From contig NZ_JIAD01000001.1 in NCBI RefSeq assembly GCF_000688015.1, positions 1,178,001-1,242,000 on the forward strand: a stretch of 64,000 nucleotides of DNA, read 5' to 3'. Below the pieces are notes generated by a model, which saw only the letters and a list, made by a program, of their open reading frames with translations, was not told where the DNA came from and ran no database searches. Source of the stretch: Eubacterium sp. AB3007 (lineage in GTDB: Bacteria; Bacillota; Clostridia; Peptostreptococcales; Anaerovoracaceae). Position numbers and translations under genes: made by a program. Shown piece after piece: positions 51,645 through 59,845 of the stretch (position 1 is the first letter of the stretch; each line of letters begins with the position of its first letter).

Positions 51645-53228
51645 ATGATAGAATGGAAAAATTTAGATACACTGCATAGTTTTCAGAAGCTGCAGGCCCT
51701 GCCCGAGCGGGTCTCCCTGAAGGAGGTACTGGCGGGTGAGGCAGGCGGCCGGCGGGTGAAGGAGTACTGTGTCCCTATGGCCGGCGGCCTGCAGTTCAGT
51801 TATGCGGCACGGCCTGTGAACAGGCCGATACTGAAGGCTTTATCCGCCCTGGCAGAGGAAGCTCAGCTGGCGGAGAAGTTCCGTGAGCTTTATAACGGTG
51901 CCATGATCAACACAGGCGAGAAGCGCCTGGTGCTTCACCACCTGACCCGAGGCCAGCTCGGCGATCCGGTGATGGCAGATGGCGTAGACAAGCGAGAGTT
52001 CTATACCGGGCAGCAGGCGAGGATCGATGCTTTTGCGGAGAAGGTCCATAACGGGAAGATCACCAATGCCGCCGGCGAACCCTTTACCACAGTCTGCCAG
52101 ATCGGCATCGGCGGCAGCGACCTGGGCCCCCGGGCTGTATACATTGCCCTGGAGAACTGGGCCCGGGCAAACGATACACTGAAGATGGAGGCGAAATTCA
52201 TCAGCAATGTGGACCCGGATGACGCAGCTGGCGTGCTGGCTGCAACCGATGTAGCGCACACCCTCTTCATCCTGGTCTCCAAGTCAGGCACCACCCTGGA
52301 GACATTGACCAACGAGGCTTTTGTGAAAGAGGCTTTGTGCAGAGAGGGATTGGATCCATCGAACCACATGATCGCAGTGACCAGTGAGACCTCACCGCTG
52401 GCCGGCAACGAAGGGTACCTGGACGCTTTCTTTATGGATGACTATATCGGCGGGCGCTACTCTTCCACCTCGGCGGTAGGAGGCGCGGTGCTGTCTCTGG
52501 CGTTTGGACCGGAGGTGTTCCACCAGTTCCTGGAGGGGGCTGCAGCGGGCGACCGTCTGGCAGCAAAGGCCGACATGATGAAAAATCCGGCCATGCTGGA
52601 TGCTTTGATCGGCGTCTACGAGCGAAACATTCTGGGTTACCAGGCCACCGCAGTCCTGCCCTACTCGCAGGCGCTTTCCCGGTTCCCGGCCCATCTGCAG
52701 CAGGCAGACATGGAATCCAACGGAAAGTCCGTGAACCGGTTTGGCGAACCAGTGAACTACCCGACGGGACCGGTACTTTTCGGTGAGCCGGGTACCAACG
52801 GGCAGCACTCTTTCTACCAGCTGCTTCACCAGGGGAAAAACATCGTTCCCCTTCAGTTCGTAGGATTCCGTCAGAATCAGGCAGGAGTAGATGTGGACAT
52901 CCAGGGAAGCACCAGTCAGCAGAAACTGAACGCCAACGTTGCGGCTCAGATCGTGGCCTTTGCCTGCGGCAAAGAAGACCAGGATCTTAACAAACAGTTT
53001 GACGGTGAACGCCCCTCCAGCATCATCATCGGGGAGCAGCTCGATCCAACGGCGCTGGGCGCTCTGCTTTCTCACTTTGAGAACAAGATCATGTTCCAGG
53101 GCTTCTGTTGGAACCTGAACAGTTTCGACCAGGAAGGTGTCCAGCTGGGCAAAGTACTGGCCAAGCGCGTCCTGGCCCACGACACGGAGGGCGCCCTGGC
53201 CGCCTACAGCCAGCTGCTCTCGATCTAA
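51645..53228 (+). CDS. pgi: Glucose-6-phosphate isomerase
   Basis: 527 residues, full length. Signatures: GIGGSDLGPRAVYIAL (substrate phosphate site), VSKSGTTLETLTNE, and the family segment FGEPGTNGQHSFYQLLHQG with the catalytic Glu/His region. It interconverts glucose-6-phosphate and fructose-6-phosphate in the cytoplasm. ACGGAGGA precedes ATG. Its stop is immediately followed by a repeat copy at 53230. No other glycolytic gene is nearby. Confidence 0.97.
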   Translation: MIEWKNLDTLHSFQKLQALPERVSLKEVLAGEAGGRRVKEYCVPMAGGLQFSYAARPVNRPILKALSALAEEAQLAEKFRELYNGAMINTGEKRLVLHHLTRGQLGDPVMADGVDKREFYTGQQARIDAFAEKVHNGKITNAAGEPFTTVCQIGIGGSDLGPRAVYIALENWARANDTLKMEAKFISNVDPDDAAGVLAATDVAHTLFILVSKSGTTLETLTNEAFVKEALCREGLDPSNHMIAVTSETSPLAGNEGYLDAFFMDDYIGGRYSSTSAVGGAVLSLAFGPEVFHQFLEGAAAGDRLAAKADMMKNPAMLDALIGVYERNILGYQATAVLPYSQALSRFPAHLQQADMESNGKSVNRFGEPVNYPTGPVLFGEPGTNGQHSFYQLLHQGKNIVPLQFVGFRQNQAGVDVDIQGSTSQQKLNANVAAQIVAFACGKEDQDLNKQFDGERPSSIIIGEQLDPTALGALLSHFENKIMFQGFCWNLNSFDQEGVQLGKVLAKRVLAHDTEGALAAYSQLLSI

Positions 53229-53229
53229 A

Positions 53230-53260
53230 TGTGTCAAAGGGGACGGTTCTTTTTGACACA
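53230..53260. repeat. Dispersed repeat, single copy
   Basis: TGTGTCAAAGGGGACGGTTC followed by TTTTTGACACA, identical to one arm of the palindrome at 5417-5481. It begins 2 nt after the pgi stop and may fold weakly as a hairpin through its GTGTCAAA/TTTGACAC ends. Confidence 0.9.
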
Positions 53261-53307
53261 CTTTCTGGTGCTACTTCGACACCTCGCAAGAAGAGAGGGA
53301 GGATTAG

Positions 53308-54300
53308 ATGAGAAAAACTATCGCGATCGTTATCCTGACAGGGCTGCTGACGTTACTCGTCGGCTGCCCTGTTCTTGCTGTTTACGGATGGACGGATCCT
53401 TCATATGGAGAGACGGACACCTCAGCGGAAGACCTGGCTGAGGGGGAGGTTCGTGCTGCCTGGACACCGGCCAACATCACCAAAGGGAGGGATTTCGAAG
53501 GGAAGCCCTTCAGCGAGACGATTTTCCTCCGCCCGCCTGCGGAGGCTACATCTTTCACCCTCACCATCAACTACGATGATGACGAAGCGTACAGCGAGTC
53601 CTTCTATGAATTGTCTGACCGCTGCAGCATTACTTTCAATTCCGAGGATGCGGACGGTCTCACCGCCCCCTTGCACAAAGCAACCGCTGAGGTGGAGTAC
53701 TTCGACCAGGATGGAGACCCTCTGGACATTGCTCCATCGCCCTGCCAGTGTTGGTGGAGCGAAGAGGATGACCTGACATTTGATGTCGAAATCGATGGCC
53801 TCAGCATCGCTCCTGAGGACGAGGACGAAGATATCGACGAAGACTGGGACGAGGACTGGGATGACTCAGATGATGAGAGCTGGCTTTTCACGCTTATCCC
53901 TGCCGGACTCGTATTGTTCGGTTTGATCAGCAGAATCAAAGGGAAGGATAAGGCCAATGACGATGAGGATGAGGGAAATCCGGAGGACGACGAATGGACA
54001 CCGGATCTTTCGGAGGACGACCTGAAGGCGGAGGCTGTCGTACAGGCCGTCAGGGATAAGGTGAACGAAGCCAAAGAAAAACTGACCGGAGCGCGGACCG
54101 AAACCAAGCCGGAAACCAGGCCGGCAGATAAACCAAAAACAAAACCGGCTGCCCGGATGCCAGCCAACCCGGAAACCCGACCGGCAGACAAACCAAGTTC
54201 CGCTCCCACACTGATGGACCTTCCACCGAATTACACCGAAAATCCATTCGAGTCGGGACTTAGCCGGAAACGGCACAAAGACAACCCGTTTGAAAAGTAA
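53308..54300 (+). CDS. Probable lipoprotein or signal-anchored membrane protein with acidic linker
   Basis: 330 residues, not recognised. The N-terminus has a hydrophobic segment ending LLTLLVGC, a good lipobox with Cys20. A beta-rich outer domain (about 45-165) is followed by an Asp/Glu-rich stretch (about 170-190), one membrane span (WLFTLIPAGLVLFGLI), and a charged cytoplasmic tail. The tail has near-repeats of TKPETRPADKPKTKP type (about 265-300) and ends in two NPFE/NPFEK motifs. GGGAGGA precedes ATG at 53308. It stands alone between pgi and a bidirectional terminator. Confidence 0.7.
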   Translation: MRKTIAIVILTGLLTLLVGCPVLAVYGWTDPSYGETDTSAEDLAEGEVRAAWTPANITKGRDFEGKPFSETIFLRPPAEATSFTLTINYDDDEAYSESFYELSDRCSITFNSEDADGLTAPLHKATAEVEYFDQDGDPLDIAPSPCQCWWSEEDDLTFDVEIDGLSIAPEDEDEDIDEDWDEDWDDSDDESWLFTLIPAGLVLFGLISRIKGKDKANDDEDEGNPEDDEWTPDLSEDDLKAEAVVQAVRDKVNEAKEKLTGARTETKPETRPADKPKTKPAARMPANPETRPADKPSSAPTLMDLPPNYTENPFESGLSRKRHKDNPFEK

Positions 54301-54327
54301 GGTCCAAAGGACTCCACCACCAAAACA

Positions 54328-54345
54328 GGGCGCCCTCCGGCGCCC
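54328..54345. terminator. Bidirectional terminator between the lipoprotein and aspartokinase-like genes
   Basis: The stem GGGCGCC/GGCGCCC with a 4-nt loop has TTTT on the plus side and TTTT on the minus side. Confidence 0.8.
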
Positions 54346-54374
54346 CTTTTCTTCCAGAAAACCCGAATCTCCTC

Positions 54375-55577
54375 CTACAGCTGGAATGCCTCGGCCAGAA
54401 CCACCACGGCTTCGGCTTTGTGCGACGCATCGACAGTGGCAGTGATGGAAATCTCGGAGGTTGTGATGTTATAGTGCGGGATTCCCGCCTCCGCCAGAGT
54501 AGCGAAAACCTTACCGGCCACGCCCACATGCGTCGCCATGCCCACGCCCACCAGAGAGATCATACAGATGTTGTCCTGCTTGACTGTCTCCAGATCCTTG
54601 AACCGGCCGTTCACCGCCAGAGCTTCGTCGATACGCTGGATATCTGGTTTCTCGCAACTGAAGGAGACCACGCAGGAATCCTCCTGATAGGGTTGCTGTG
54701 AGATCACGTTCAGGTTCACCTTCAGGTCGCCCAGAAGTTCGAACAGCTCTGCGATTTCTTCTCCTTGGTTGGAGAGGCCTTTGATGGTGTAGACCACCAC
54801 ATCATCATATGTACTGATGCCGCTGACAGCAGCTTCCTCGACAATCATCTTCTTGTTCACGATATAGGTACCTCCTGTTTTTTCTTCCTGGAACGCCGGT
54901 CCTACGTAGATCGGCACATCTAGCATCTTGCCAAGCTCGATAGCTTCCGCCTCCAGATCGCTTTCGCTGTGCGTCACCAGTTCCATAGCTTCCTCATAGC
55001 TGATCTTTTCAAATATCTTGGGTTCATCCGTAAATTCTGGTTCAACCACGTAGACGGATTTTGTGTCGCCATATAGTTCGCACTCGCACTCCAGCGCGCC
55101 GGCCAGCGCCACTGCCGTTGCCGCCGCTCCGTAACGCCCTTTCCGGTCGCTCATCTCGAATTCGCCGATGCCCTGAAACCCCGCGATCACTGGCAGGGTT
55201 CCTCTGTCCAGCGTCTCCTGCAGATACTTTAGTTTCAGCTCGTGCTTACCGTTCTCCACGTCCACATCGTCCAAAGAATGTCCACGGATGTCGCTGATCA
55301 CCCGCGCAGAGATACCTCTCTGTTCCAACGCCGCCGACATGAGCGCCGCCGTCTGATATTCGCTTGCGGAGAACAAAGCATCCAACTCCGGTTTCTTCAC
55401 GCCGGCCCCGAACTGCTCTGCCCGCTCCATCATCTCTGTGGAGATCTCGTGCATGGCCGCAGTCACCAGTACCAACTGCCCAAGCTGATCACGGTGTGCT
55501 GCAACGTAATCAGCGATCCTTTTCAGATCCTCTATGTTCCTCAGGTACTCACCACCATATTTCTGAACAAGATACAT
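54375..55577 (-). CDS. Aspartokinase homologue with altered catalytic motifs
   Basis: 400 residues with the amino acid kinase fold and two C-terminal ACT domains (about 260-400: VVVYTIKGLSNQGEEIAELFELLG, ISLVGVGMATHVGVAGKVFATLAEAGI). The overall plan is that of LysC. The key motifs differ: KFGGTSV is KYGGEYL (6-12), VVSAMG is VTAAMH (38-43), LLSxGE is LFSASE, and the GRGGSDTTA nucleotide/aspartate loop is GRYGAAATA (147-155). It may therefore be inactive as a kinase and act as an amino acid sensor, or phosphorylate something else. AGGAGG precedes ATG. It follows the class IV aminotransferase, with a repeat copy between. Confidence 0.8.
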   Translation of the reverse strand: MYLVQKYGGEYLRNIEDLKRIADYVAAHRDQLGQLVLVTAAMHEISTEMMERAEQFGAGVKKPELDALFSASEYQTAALMSAALEQRGISARVISDIRGHSLDDVDVENGKHELKLKYLQETLDRGTLPVIAGFQGIGEFEMSDRKGRYGAAATAVALAGALECECELYGDTKSVYVVEPEFTDEPKIFEKISYEEAMELVTHSESDLEAEAIELGKMLDVPIYVGPAFQEEKTGGTYIVNKKMIVEEAAVSGISTYDDVVVYTIKGLSNQGEEIAELFELLGDLKVNLNVISQQPYQEDSCVVSFSCEKPDIQRIDEALAVNGRFKDLETVKQDNICMISLVGVGMATHVGVAGKVFATLAEAGIPHYNITTSEISITATVDASHKAEAVVVLAEAFQL

Positions 55578-55593
55578 GTTTTCCTCCTACTTC

Positions 55594-55625
55594 TGTGTCA
55601 AAAAGAACCGTCCCTTTTGACACAC
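55594..55625. repeat. Dispersed repeat, single copy
   Basis: TGTGTCAAAAAGAACCGTCC followed by CTTTTGACACAC, the same form as the copy at 51463. It sits in the 58-nt gap between the aminotransferase stop and the aspartokinase-like start. Confidence 0.9.
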
Positions 55626-55635
55626 TTTGATACAC

Positions 55636-56463
55636 TCAGCGCAGATCGGCCAGGATCGCTTCGTCGTACAGCGCCATGATCCTGCGCAGAAGTGGATCGT
55701 TGACATCCAATTCCTGATCGCCGATCCAATGGATCGGCAACACCTTAGGAGAGGTCCCGCTGATGAAGGCAGCCTGAAAATCTGGCAGATCCGACACGCT
55801 GATGGTCTCCTCACGGATGGTCAGACCTGCCTCCCTGCAAATAGCCAGGATATGCTGACGGGTCACGCCCAGCAGGACGCCATCCGCAGGGCTGGTCCAG
55901 ACTTCGCCTCCTGTGGAGTTACTTTTCAGGAAGAAGATGTTGGACTTGCTTCCCTCAGTGATCTGGTCTTCTTCGTTCACCAGGATCGCCTCGAACAGAT
56001 CCTTCTCCTCCATCAGTGTATCTGCCGCCTCCCGGAGGGTCTGGTTGATGATCTTGGCGTGGGGATTCTTCCGCTCCATCCGAAGCAGATTTGTGCGGAC
56101 TCCCTCCCGGTACATCTCCTCTGTGGGATACGCCGTATGGGTGAAGAACAGGTACACCGTGCCGCCGTGTTCAAAATCGTTGTAGATCAGCTTGACGTTG
56201 TAATTCTGTACATCGTTCAGTGCAGCCAGGCGAGAGATGTCGGCCGCCAGTTCCTGCTTACTGCAGGGAACCTGCTGGCCAATGCTCTCCACCGTTCCAA
56301 CGAACCGCCGATAGTGGGCGTCAAGGAACAGCGGCTTGCCGTCGATCACCCGGATAACCTCGTAGCAGGAGGGCTGCAACGCCTGGTATTCCGCTTGGAA
56401 ATCCGTCACACTTACTTCCTGTCCATTCTTCAAAAAATATTTCTTCATCGCATGTTCTGCCAT
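55636..56463 (-). CDS. Class IV PLP aminotransferase (branched-chain/D-amino acid transaminase-like)
   Basis: 275 residues from ATG 56463, preceded by GGAGAGG at good spacing (a TTG five codons earlier overlaps that site). The fold is suggested by the N-terminal YEVIRVIDGKPLFLDAHYRRF, the PLP lysine in NPHAKIINQ (about residue 140), EAILVNEEDQITEGSKSNIFF and LPDFQAAFISGTSPKVLPI. The family includes IlvE, D-alanine transaminase and 4-amino-4-deoxychorismate lyase; the last cannot be excluded. It is 18 nt after an acyl-CoA ligase gene and followed by the aspartokinase-like gene, an arrangement suggesting amino acid metabolism. Confidence 0.88.
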   Translation of the reverse strand: MAEHAMKKYFLKNGQEVSVTDFQAEYQALQPSCYEVIRVIDGKPLFLDAHYRRFVGTVESIGQQVPCSKQELAADISRLAALNDVQNYNVKLIYNDFEHGGTVYLFFTHTAYPTEEMYREGVRTNLLRMERKNPHAKIINQTLREAADTLMEEKDLFEAILVNEEDQITEGSKSNIFFLKSNSTGGEVWTSPADGVLLGVTRQHILAICREAGLTIREETISVSDLPDFQAAFISGTSPKVLPIHWIGDQELDVNDPLLRRIMALYDEAILADLR

Positions 56464-56481
56464 ATCTATCCTCTCCAATGA

Positions 56482-58128
56482 TTATTTCTTCAGCATCTCG
56501 TTCTCCGCAGCGACCAGGTAAGAAGCACCGTACATCTCACGCAGTTTCGGCTTCTCGATCTTGCCGGTAGCGTTGCGCGGCACGTCTGCAAAGATGATGG
56601 TAACCGGACGCTTGTAGCGCGGCAGTTTCTTGCAGAAGGCTCTTACCTCCTCTTCGGAAGTGGTCATGCCTTCCTTTACTTCTATGATGGCGGCGGAAAT
56701 CTCTCCCAGACGTTTGTCAGGCAGGCCGATGACAGCCACGTCCTTCACAGGCTCGAACCCGTGGAGGAAGTCCTCGATCTGTACTGGGTAGATGTTCTCG
56801 CCGCCGGAGATGATCACGTCCTTCTTCCGGTCGACCAGATAATAGAAGCCGTCCTTGTCTTCCATAGCCATGTCGCCAGTGTACAGCCAGCCATCCTCGT
56901 CCAGCACCTCTGCAGTAGCCTGCGGGTCCTTGTAGTACTCGATCATGACCGAGGGCCCCTTGACTGCCAGTTCACCCACAGCCCCCTGCTTCTGCTCCTG
57001 CCGGTTCTGATCGACCACCTTGACCTCCCAGCCGTAGCCCGGAACACCGATGGCTCCCACCTTGTTGATGTTCTCGATCCCCAGATGGACACATCCAGGT
57101 CCCAAGGATTCGGACAGACCGTAGTTGGTGTCATAGTCGTGGTCAGGGAAGTATTTCTTCCAGCGGCGGATCATGGACGGCGGTACCGGCTGTGCACCGA
57201 TGTGCATCAGTCTCCACTGGTCGAGTTTGAAATCGTTCAGGTCGAGATCGCCTCTGTCCAGGGCATCCAGGATATCCTGCGCCCAGGGCACCAGCAACCA
57301 TACGATGGAGCACTGCTCCTCGGAGACGGCGTGGAGAATGTACTCCGGCTTGGTCCCCTTCAGCAGGATCGCCTTGCCGCCAGAGATCAGGCTGCCAAAC
57401 CAGTGCATCTTGGCCCCGGTATGGTAGAGAGGCGGGATGCACAGGAACACATCGTCCCGGGTCTGCCCATGATGGGCACGCTCCACCTCACAGGAGTGCA
57501 TGAGGGCCTTGTGCTTATGGAGGATCGCCTTGGGAAATCCCGTGGTCCCTGAGGAGAAGTAGATGGCGGCGATGTCGTCGTCGCTGACCACCACGTCCGG
57601 TTTTGTGCTCGGGTAGTTGGAGGACTGGAAGATCAGATTCTCCGCAAACACCGGACAGGACTGACCAAAGAACAGCAGCAGGCGCCCCGGCGCGATGGAG
57701 GGTACGATCTCCTCCACACGACCGATGAACTCCGGTCCGAACACCAGCACCTTCACATCCGCCAGTTCCACGCAATACTCGATCTCATCGGCGGAATAAC
57801 GGAAGTTCAGGGGTACGGCGATGGCGCCTGCCTTCAGGATACCAAAATAGATGGGCAGCCAGGACAGGCAGTTCATCAGCAGGATCCCTACCTTCTCCCC
57901 GCGTTTGACACCGCGGGCGCGCAGGTAATTAGCCACCCGGTTGGCCTTCTCATCGAAGATCCTCCAGGTGATCTCTTCTCTATACTTGTCGGTTCTGGTG
58001 GGCTGGATCAGTTCATACTCTCTCCAGGTGGTGAGCTGGGGAAGGTCCAGCCCCGGGTTCAGTTCCACCAGGGCCACATCGTTCGGCCATTCGATGGCAT
58101 TTCTCTCAAGATAATATGTAATTGGCAT
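56482..58128 (-). CDS. AMP-forming acyl-CoA synthetase
   Basis: 548 residues from ATG 58128; an ATG two codons earlier would be too close to the GGAGGG site. ANL motifs: IYFSSGTTGFPKAIL (about 185-200), YGLSESLGPG, DGWLYTGDMAMEDKDGFYYLVDRKKD and the C-terminal catalytic Lys in ATGKIEKPKL. The N-terminus resembles medium-chain or CaiC-type ligases. The acid substrate is unknown. It is first in a group with the aminotransferase. It is only distantly like the ligase at 590-2434. Confidence 0.92.
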   Translation of the reverse strand: MPITYYLERNAIEWPNDVALVELNPGLDLPQLTTWREYELIQPTRTDKYREEITWRIFDEKANRVANYLRARGVKRGEKVGILLMNCLSWLPIYFGILKAGAIAVPLNFRYSADEIEYCVELADVKVLVFGPEFIGRVEEIVPSIAPGRLLLFFGQSCPVFAENLIFQSSNYPSTKPDVVVSDDDIAAIYFSSGTTGFPKAILHKHKALMHSCEVERAHHGQTRDDVFLCIPPLYHTGAKMHWFGSLISGGKAILLKGTKPEYILHAVSEEQCSIVWLLVPWAQDILDALDRGDLDLNDFKLDQWRLMHIGAQPVPPSMIRRWKKYFPDHDYDTNYGLSESLGPGCVHLGIENINKVGAIGVPGYGWEVKVVDQNRQEQKQGAVGELAVKGPSVMIEYYKDPQATAEVLDEDGWLYTGDMAMEDKDGFYYLVDRKKDVIISGGENIYPVQIEDFLHGFEPVKDVAVIGLPDKRLGEISAAIIEVKEGMTTSEEEVRAFCKKLPRYKRPVTIIFADVPRNATGKIEKPKLREMYGASYLVAAENEMLKK

Positions 58129-58287
58129 AAACATCCCTCCTGTTTGGACTTCTTATATACCCTACATATTAACATATTCTGGCGAGGAAATAAAGTATCA
58201 GAAAACTCATATTATTATAATAATTCACATTACTGATTCAACTGGCTGGCATAAGATTTCCTTATGTCTGCGATGAATAAATGTCGC

Positions 58288-58316
58288 TTTACAAAGCCTT
58301 CACAAAAGAGCATAAT
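58288..58316 (+). promoter_or_regulatory. Promoter of the 27-residue peptide gene
   Basis: TTTACA, 17 nt, CATAAT; the predicted start is near 58323, about 43 nt before the ATG. Confidence 0.6.
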
Positions 58317-58365
58317 ACGGTTGGAAAACAGATAGTTCCGAGTATTTTAACAGGAGGTAATACCA

Positions 58366-58449
58366 ATGGCTTACGGTATCGTGGCTTCTATGGCAGGAAT
58401 TGCGTTGCTGACCATAGGCATCTACAATCTGTCTGATACAGATCACTAG
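58366..58449 (+). CDS. Small 27-residue single-span membrane peptide
   Basis: Sequence begins MAYGIVASMAGIALLTIG and ends NLSDTDH: one hydrophobic helix with a short polar, acidic tail. AGGAGGT lies 7 nt before ATG, a promoter is at 58288-58316, and a strong terminator at 58459-58480 follows the stop by 9 nt, so it is a complete stand-alone gene. I do not recognise a family. Possible roles are a small regulatory membrane peptide or a subunit of a membrane complex. No hydrophobic type I toxin-antitoxin antisense RNA is evident. Confidence 0.7.
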   Translation: MAYGIVASMAGIALLTIGIYNLSDTDH

Positions 58450-58458
58450 TCAACCATC

Positions 58459-58480
58459 CCCGCGTTCTGAGGAACGCGGG
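58459..58480 (+). terminator. Terminator of the 27-residue peptide gene
   Basis: The perfect 9-bp stem CCCGCGTTC/GAACGCGGG with a TGAG loop is followed by TTTTCTTTTT. Confidence 0.93.
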
Positions 58481-58568
58481 TTTTCTTTTTCTCCTGTCGC
58501 AGAGCCTTCACTTCCCGCCCCACAGTTCCTCGATCTGTGCTATACTACCCACAGAAGGAGGTTCTGTC

Positions 58569-58892
58569 ATGTCTGACATCATGATCCCAAACACATCTGT
58601 TCCGGCGCCCGCCCGCCAGGAACTTACAATCACCCTCACTGATGCCGCCAAGGACGAGTTCCGCCGACTCGCCGCAAAGGGCCTGTACCCGAGGCTGGTC
58701 CTTTCCAAGGCTGGCTGCTGCGGCTACAGGTTTCTCCTCTACGCCGACAAACAAAAAAGCGCCGACACGCTGGAGCATGTCGACGGCTTTGCGATCATCA
58801 TCGATTCGCAGATCAGGGAGTTCAGCGACCATTTGGTCATCGACTACGGCCGGAACGGCCTGTTTCGCGACTTCTCAGTGAAGGTGCGCTAG
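58569..58892 (+). CDS. HesB/IscA-like iron-sulfur protein
   Basis: 107 residues. After a Ser/Pro-rich lead, ITLTDAAKDEFRRLAAKG, then RLVLSKAGCCGYRFLLY and HVDGFAIIIDSQIREFSDHLVIDYG follow the HesB/IscA layout. A Cys pair is at the first ligand position (about 49-50), but the C-terminal CxC of IscA is replaced by a non-Cys end (GLFRDFSVKVR). It is therefore a HesB-like variant as found in Clostridia and may not carry clusters. AAGGAGG precedes ATG, and an extended -10 (TGCTATACT) lies about 30 nt upstream. Confidence 0.75.
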   Translation: MSDIMIPNTSVPAPARQELTITLTDAAKDEFRRLAAKGLYPRLVLSKAGCCGYRFLLYADKQKSADTLEHVDGFAIIIDSQIREFSDHLVIDYGRNGLFRDFSVKVR

Positions 58893-58912
58893 GAAGTGCT
58901 TCTCCTCGCCCT

Positions 58913-59845
58913 CTACATCCGCGCCTCCATCCAGTCCCGCAGGTCCTCGTAGATCTCCTGGCGATTAAGCTCGTTCAGAATCTCGTGGCGACAGCCTTCG
59001 TAGAGGCGACAGGTCAGATCCTGCCGATCCACCTTCCGTAGCATTCCTTCCACCCGTCTGACCCCCTTGCCGAAGGATCCCACCGGATCCCGGTCTCCGG
59101 ACACCAGCAGCAGCGGCAGTGACCCGGGGATAGCATCGGCGTTCTTTTGGTGACTGTCGAACAGCACCGTCCGAAACAGAGCCAGGTATCCTCCCAACGT
59201 GAACAGATACCGACAGGCCGGGTCACTCAGGTTCTTCTTCACCATCTCCACATCCCGGGACAGCCAGCTGTTGGACGGATCCTCTCCGTTCATGTCGAAA
59301 TCCCTGTACTCCTTGCCGAAGGTCATGCCCGTCACCAGACGACTCCTGTGATGCCAGCCTGTCCCTTTCGCCATGGCGTGACACAGCGCGATCCCGCTTC
59401 TGGCCGCCATCCCCGGCACAAAGCCGGTTCCCATGAGAATGGCCCCGGAGAGACCCTCCCCATAATCCGCCAGATACCTGCGGAGCACGTAGGAACCCAT
59501 GCTATGCCCTAACATGAAAAAGGGCAGATCCGGATACTTCTCCTGCACCAGAAGTCGATGGCGATGCAGATCCTCCACCATGATCACATCCCCGTTCTTT
59601 GGCGGGAGAAACCCCCAGTCCGCGGCAGTCTCCACCGATCTCCCATGGCCGATGTGGTCGTGTCCTATCACCAGAAATCCCATCGTTGTCAGGTAGTTCG
59701 CAAACTCCCCGTACCTCTCAATATGCTCGATCATTCCGTGAGCGATCTGAAGGATCGCCCGGATGCTCCCATTCTCCGGCATCCATCTAACAGCGTGGAT
59801 GACGGTGCTCCCGTCTGTGGATGGGAAGGTATATGCCTCTCTCAT
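58913..59845 (-). CDS. Alpha/beta hydrolase, lysophospholipase/monoacylglycerol lipase type
   Basis: 310 residues from ATG 59845 (AGGAG upstream). The catalytic triad is suggested by Ser115 in LGHSMGSYV, an Asp in SGDRDPVG, and His in GCRHEILNE near residue 290. IAHGMIEHIERYGEFANYL and GHDHIGHGRS are typical of the Hydrolase_4 group that cleaves acyl glycerols. There is no signal peptide, so it is cytoplasmic. Its start overlaps the stop of the DUF815 ATPase gene (TAATG), which implies coupled translation. Confidence 0.9.
   Translation of the reverse strand: MREAYTFPSTDGSTVIHAVRWMPENGSIRAILQIAHGMIEHIERYGEFANYLTTMGFLVIGHDHIGHGRSVETAADWGFLPPKNGDVIMVEDLHRHRLLVQEKYPDLPFFMLGHSMGSYVLRRYLADYGEGLSGAILMGTGFVPGMAARSGIALCHAMAKGTGWHHRSRLVTGMTFGKEYRDFDMNGEDPSNSWLSRDVEMVKKNLSDPACRYLFTLGGYLALFRTVLFDSHQKNADAIPGSLPLLLVSGDRDPVGSFGKGVRRVEGMLRKVDRQDLTCRLYEGCRHEILNELNRQEIYEDLRDWMEARM

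Noticed and set aside
54100-54210. Short tandem DNA repeats (AACCAAGCCGGAAACC-like)
   Set aside because: They are coding, giving a Lys/Pro/Glu-rich cytoplasmic tail in the lipoprotein at 53308; not a CRISPR or mobile element.
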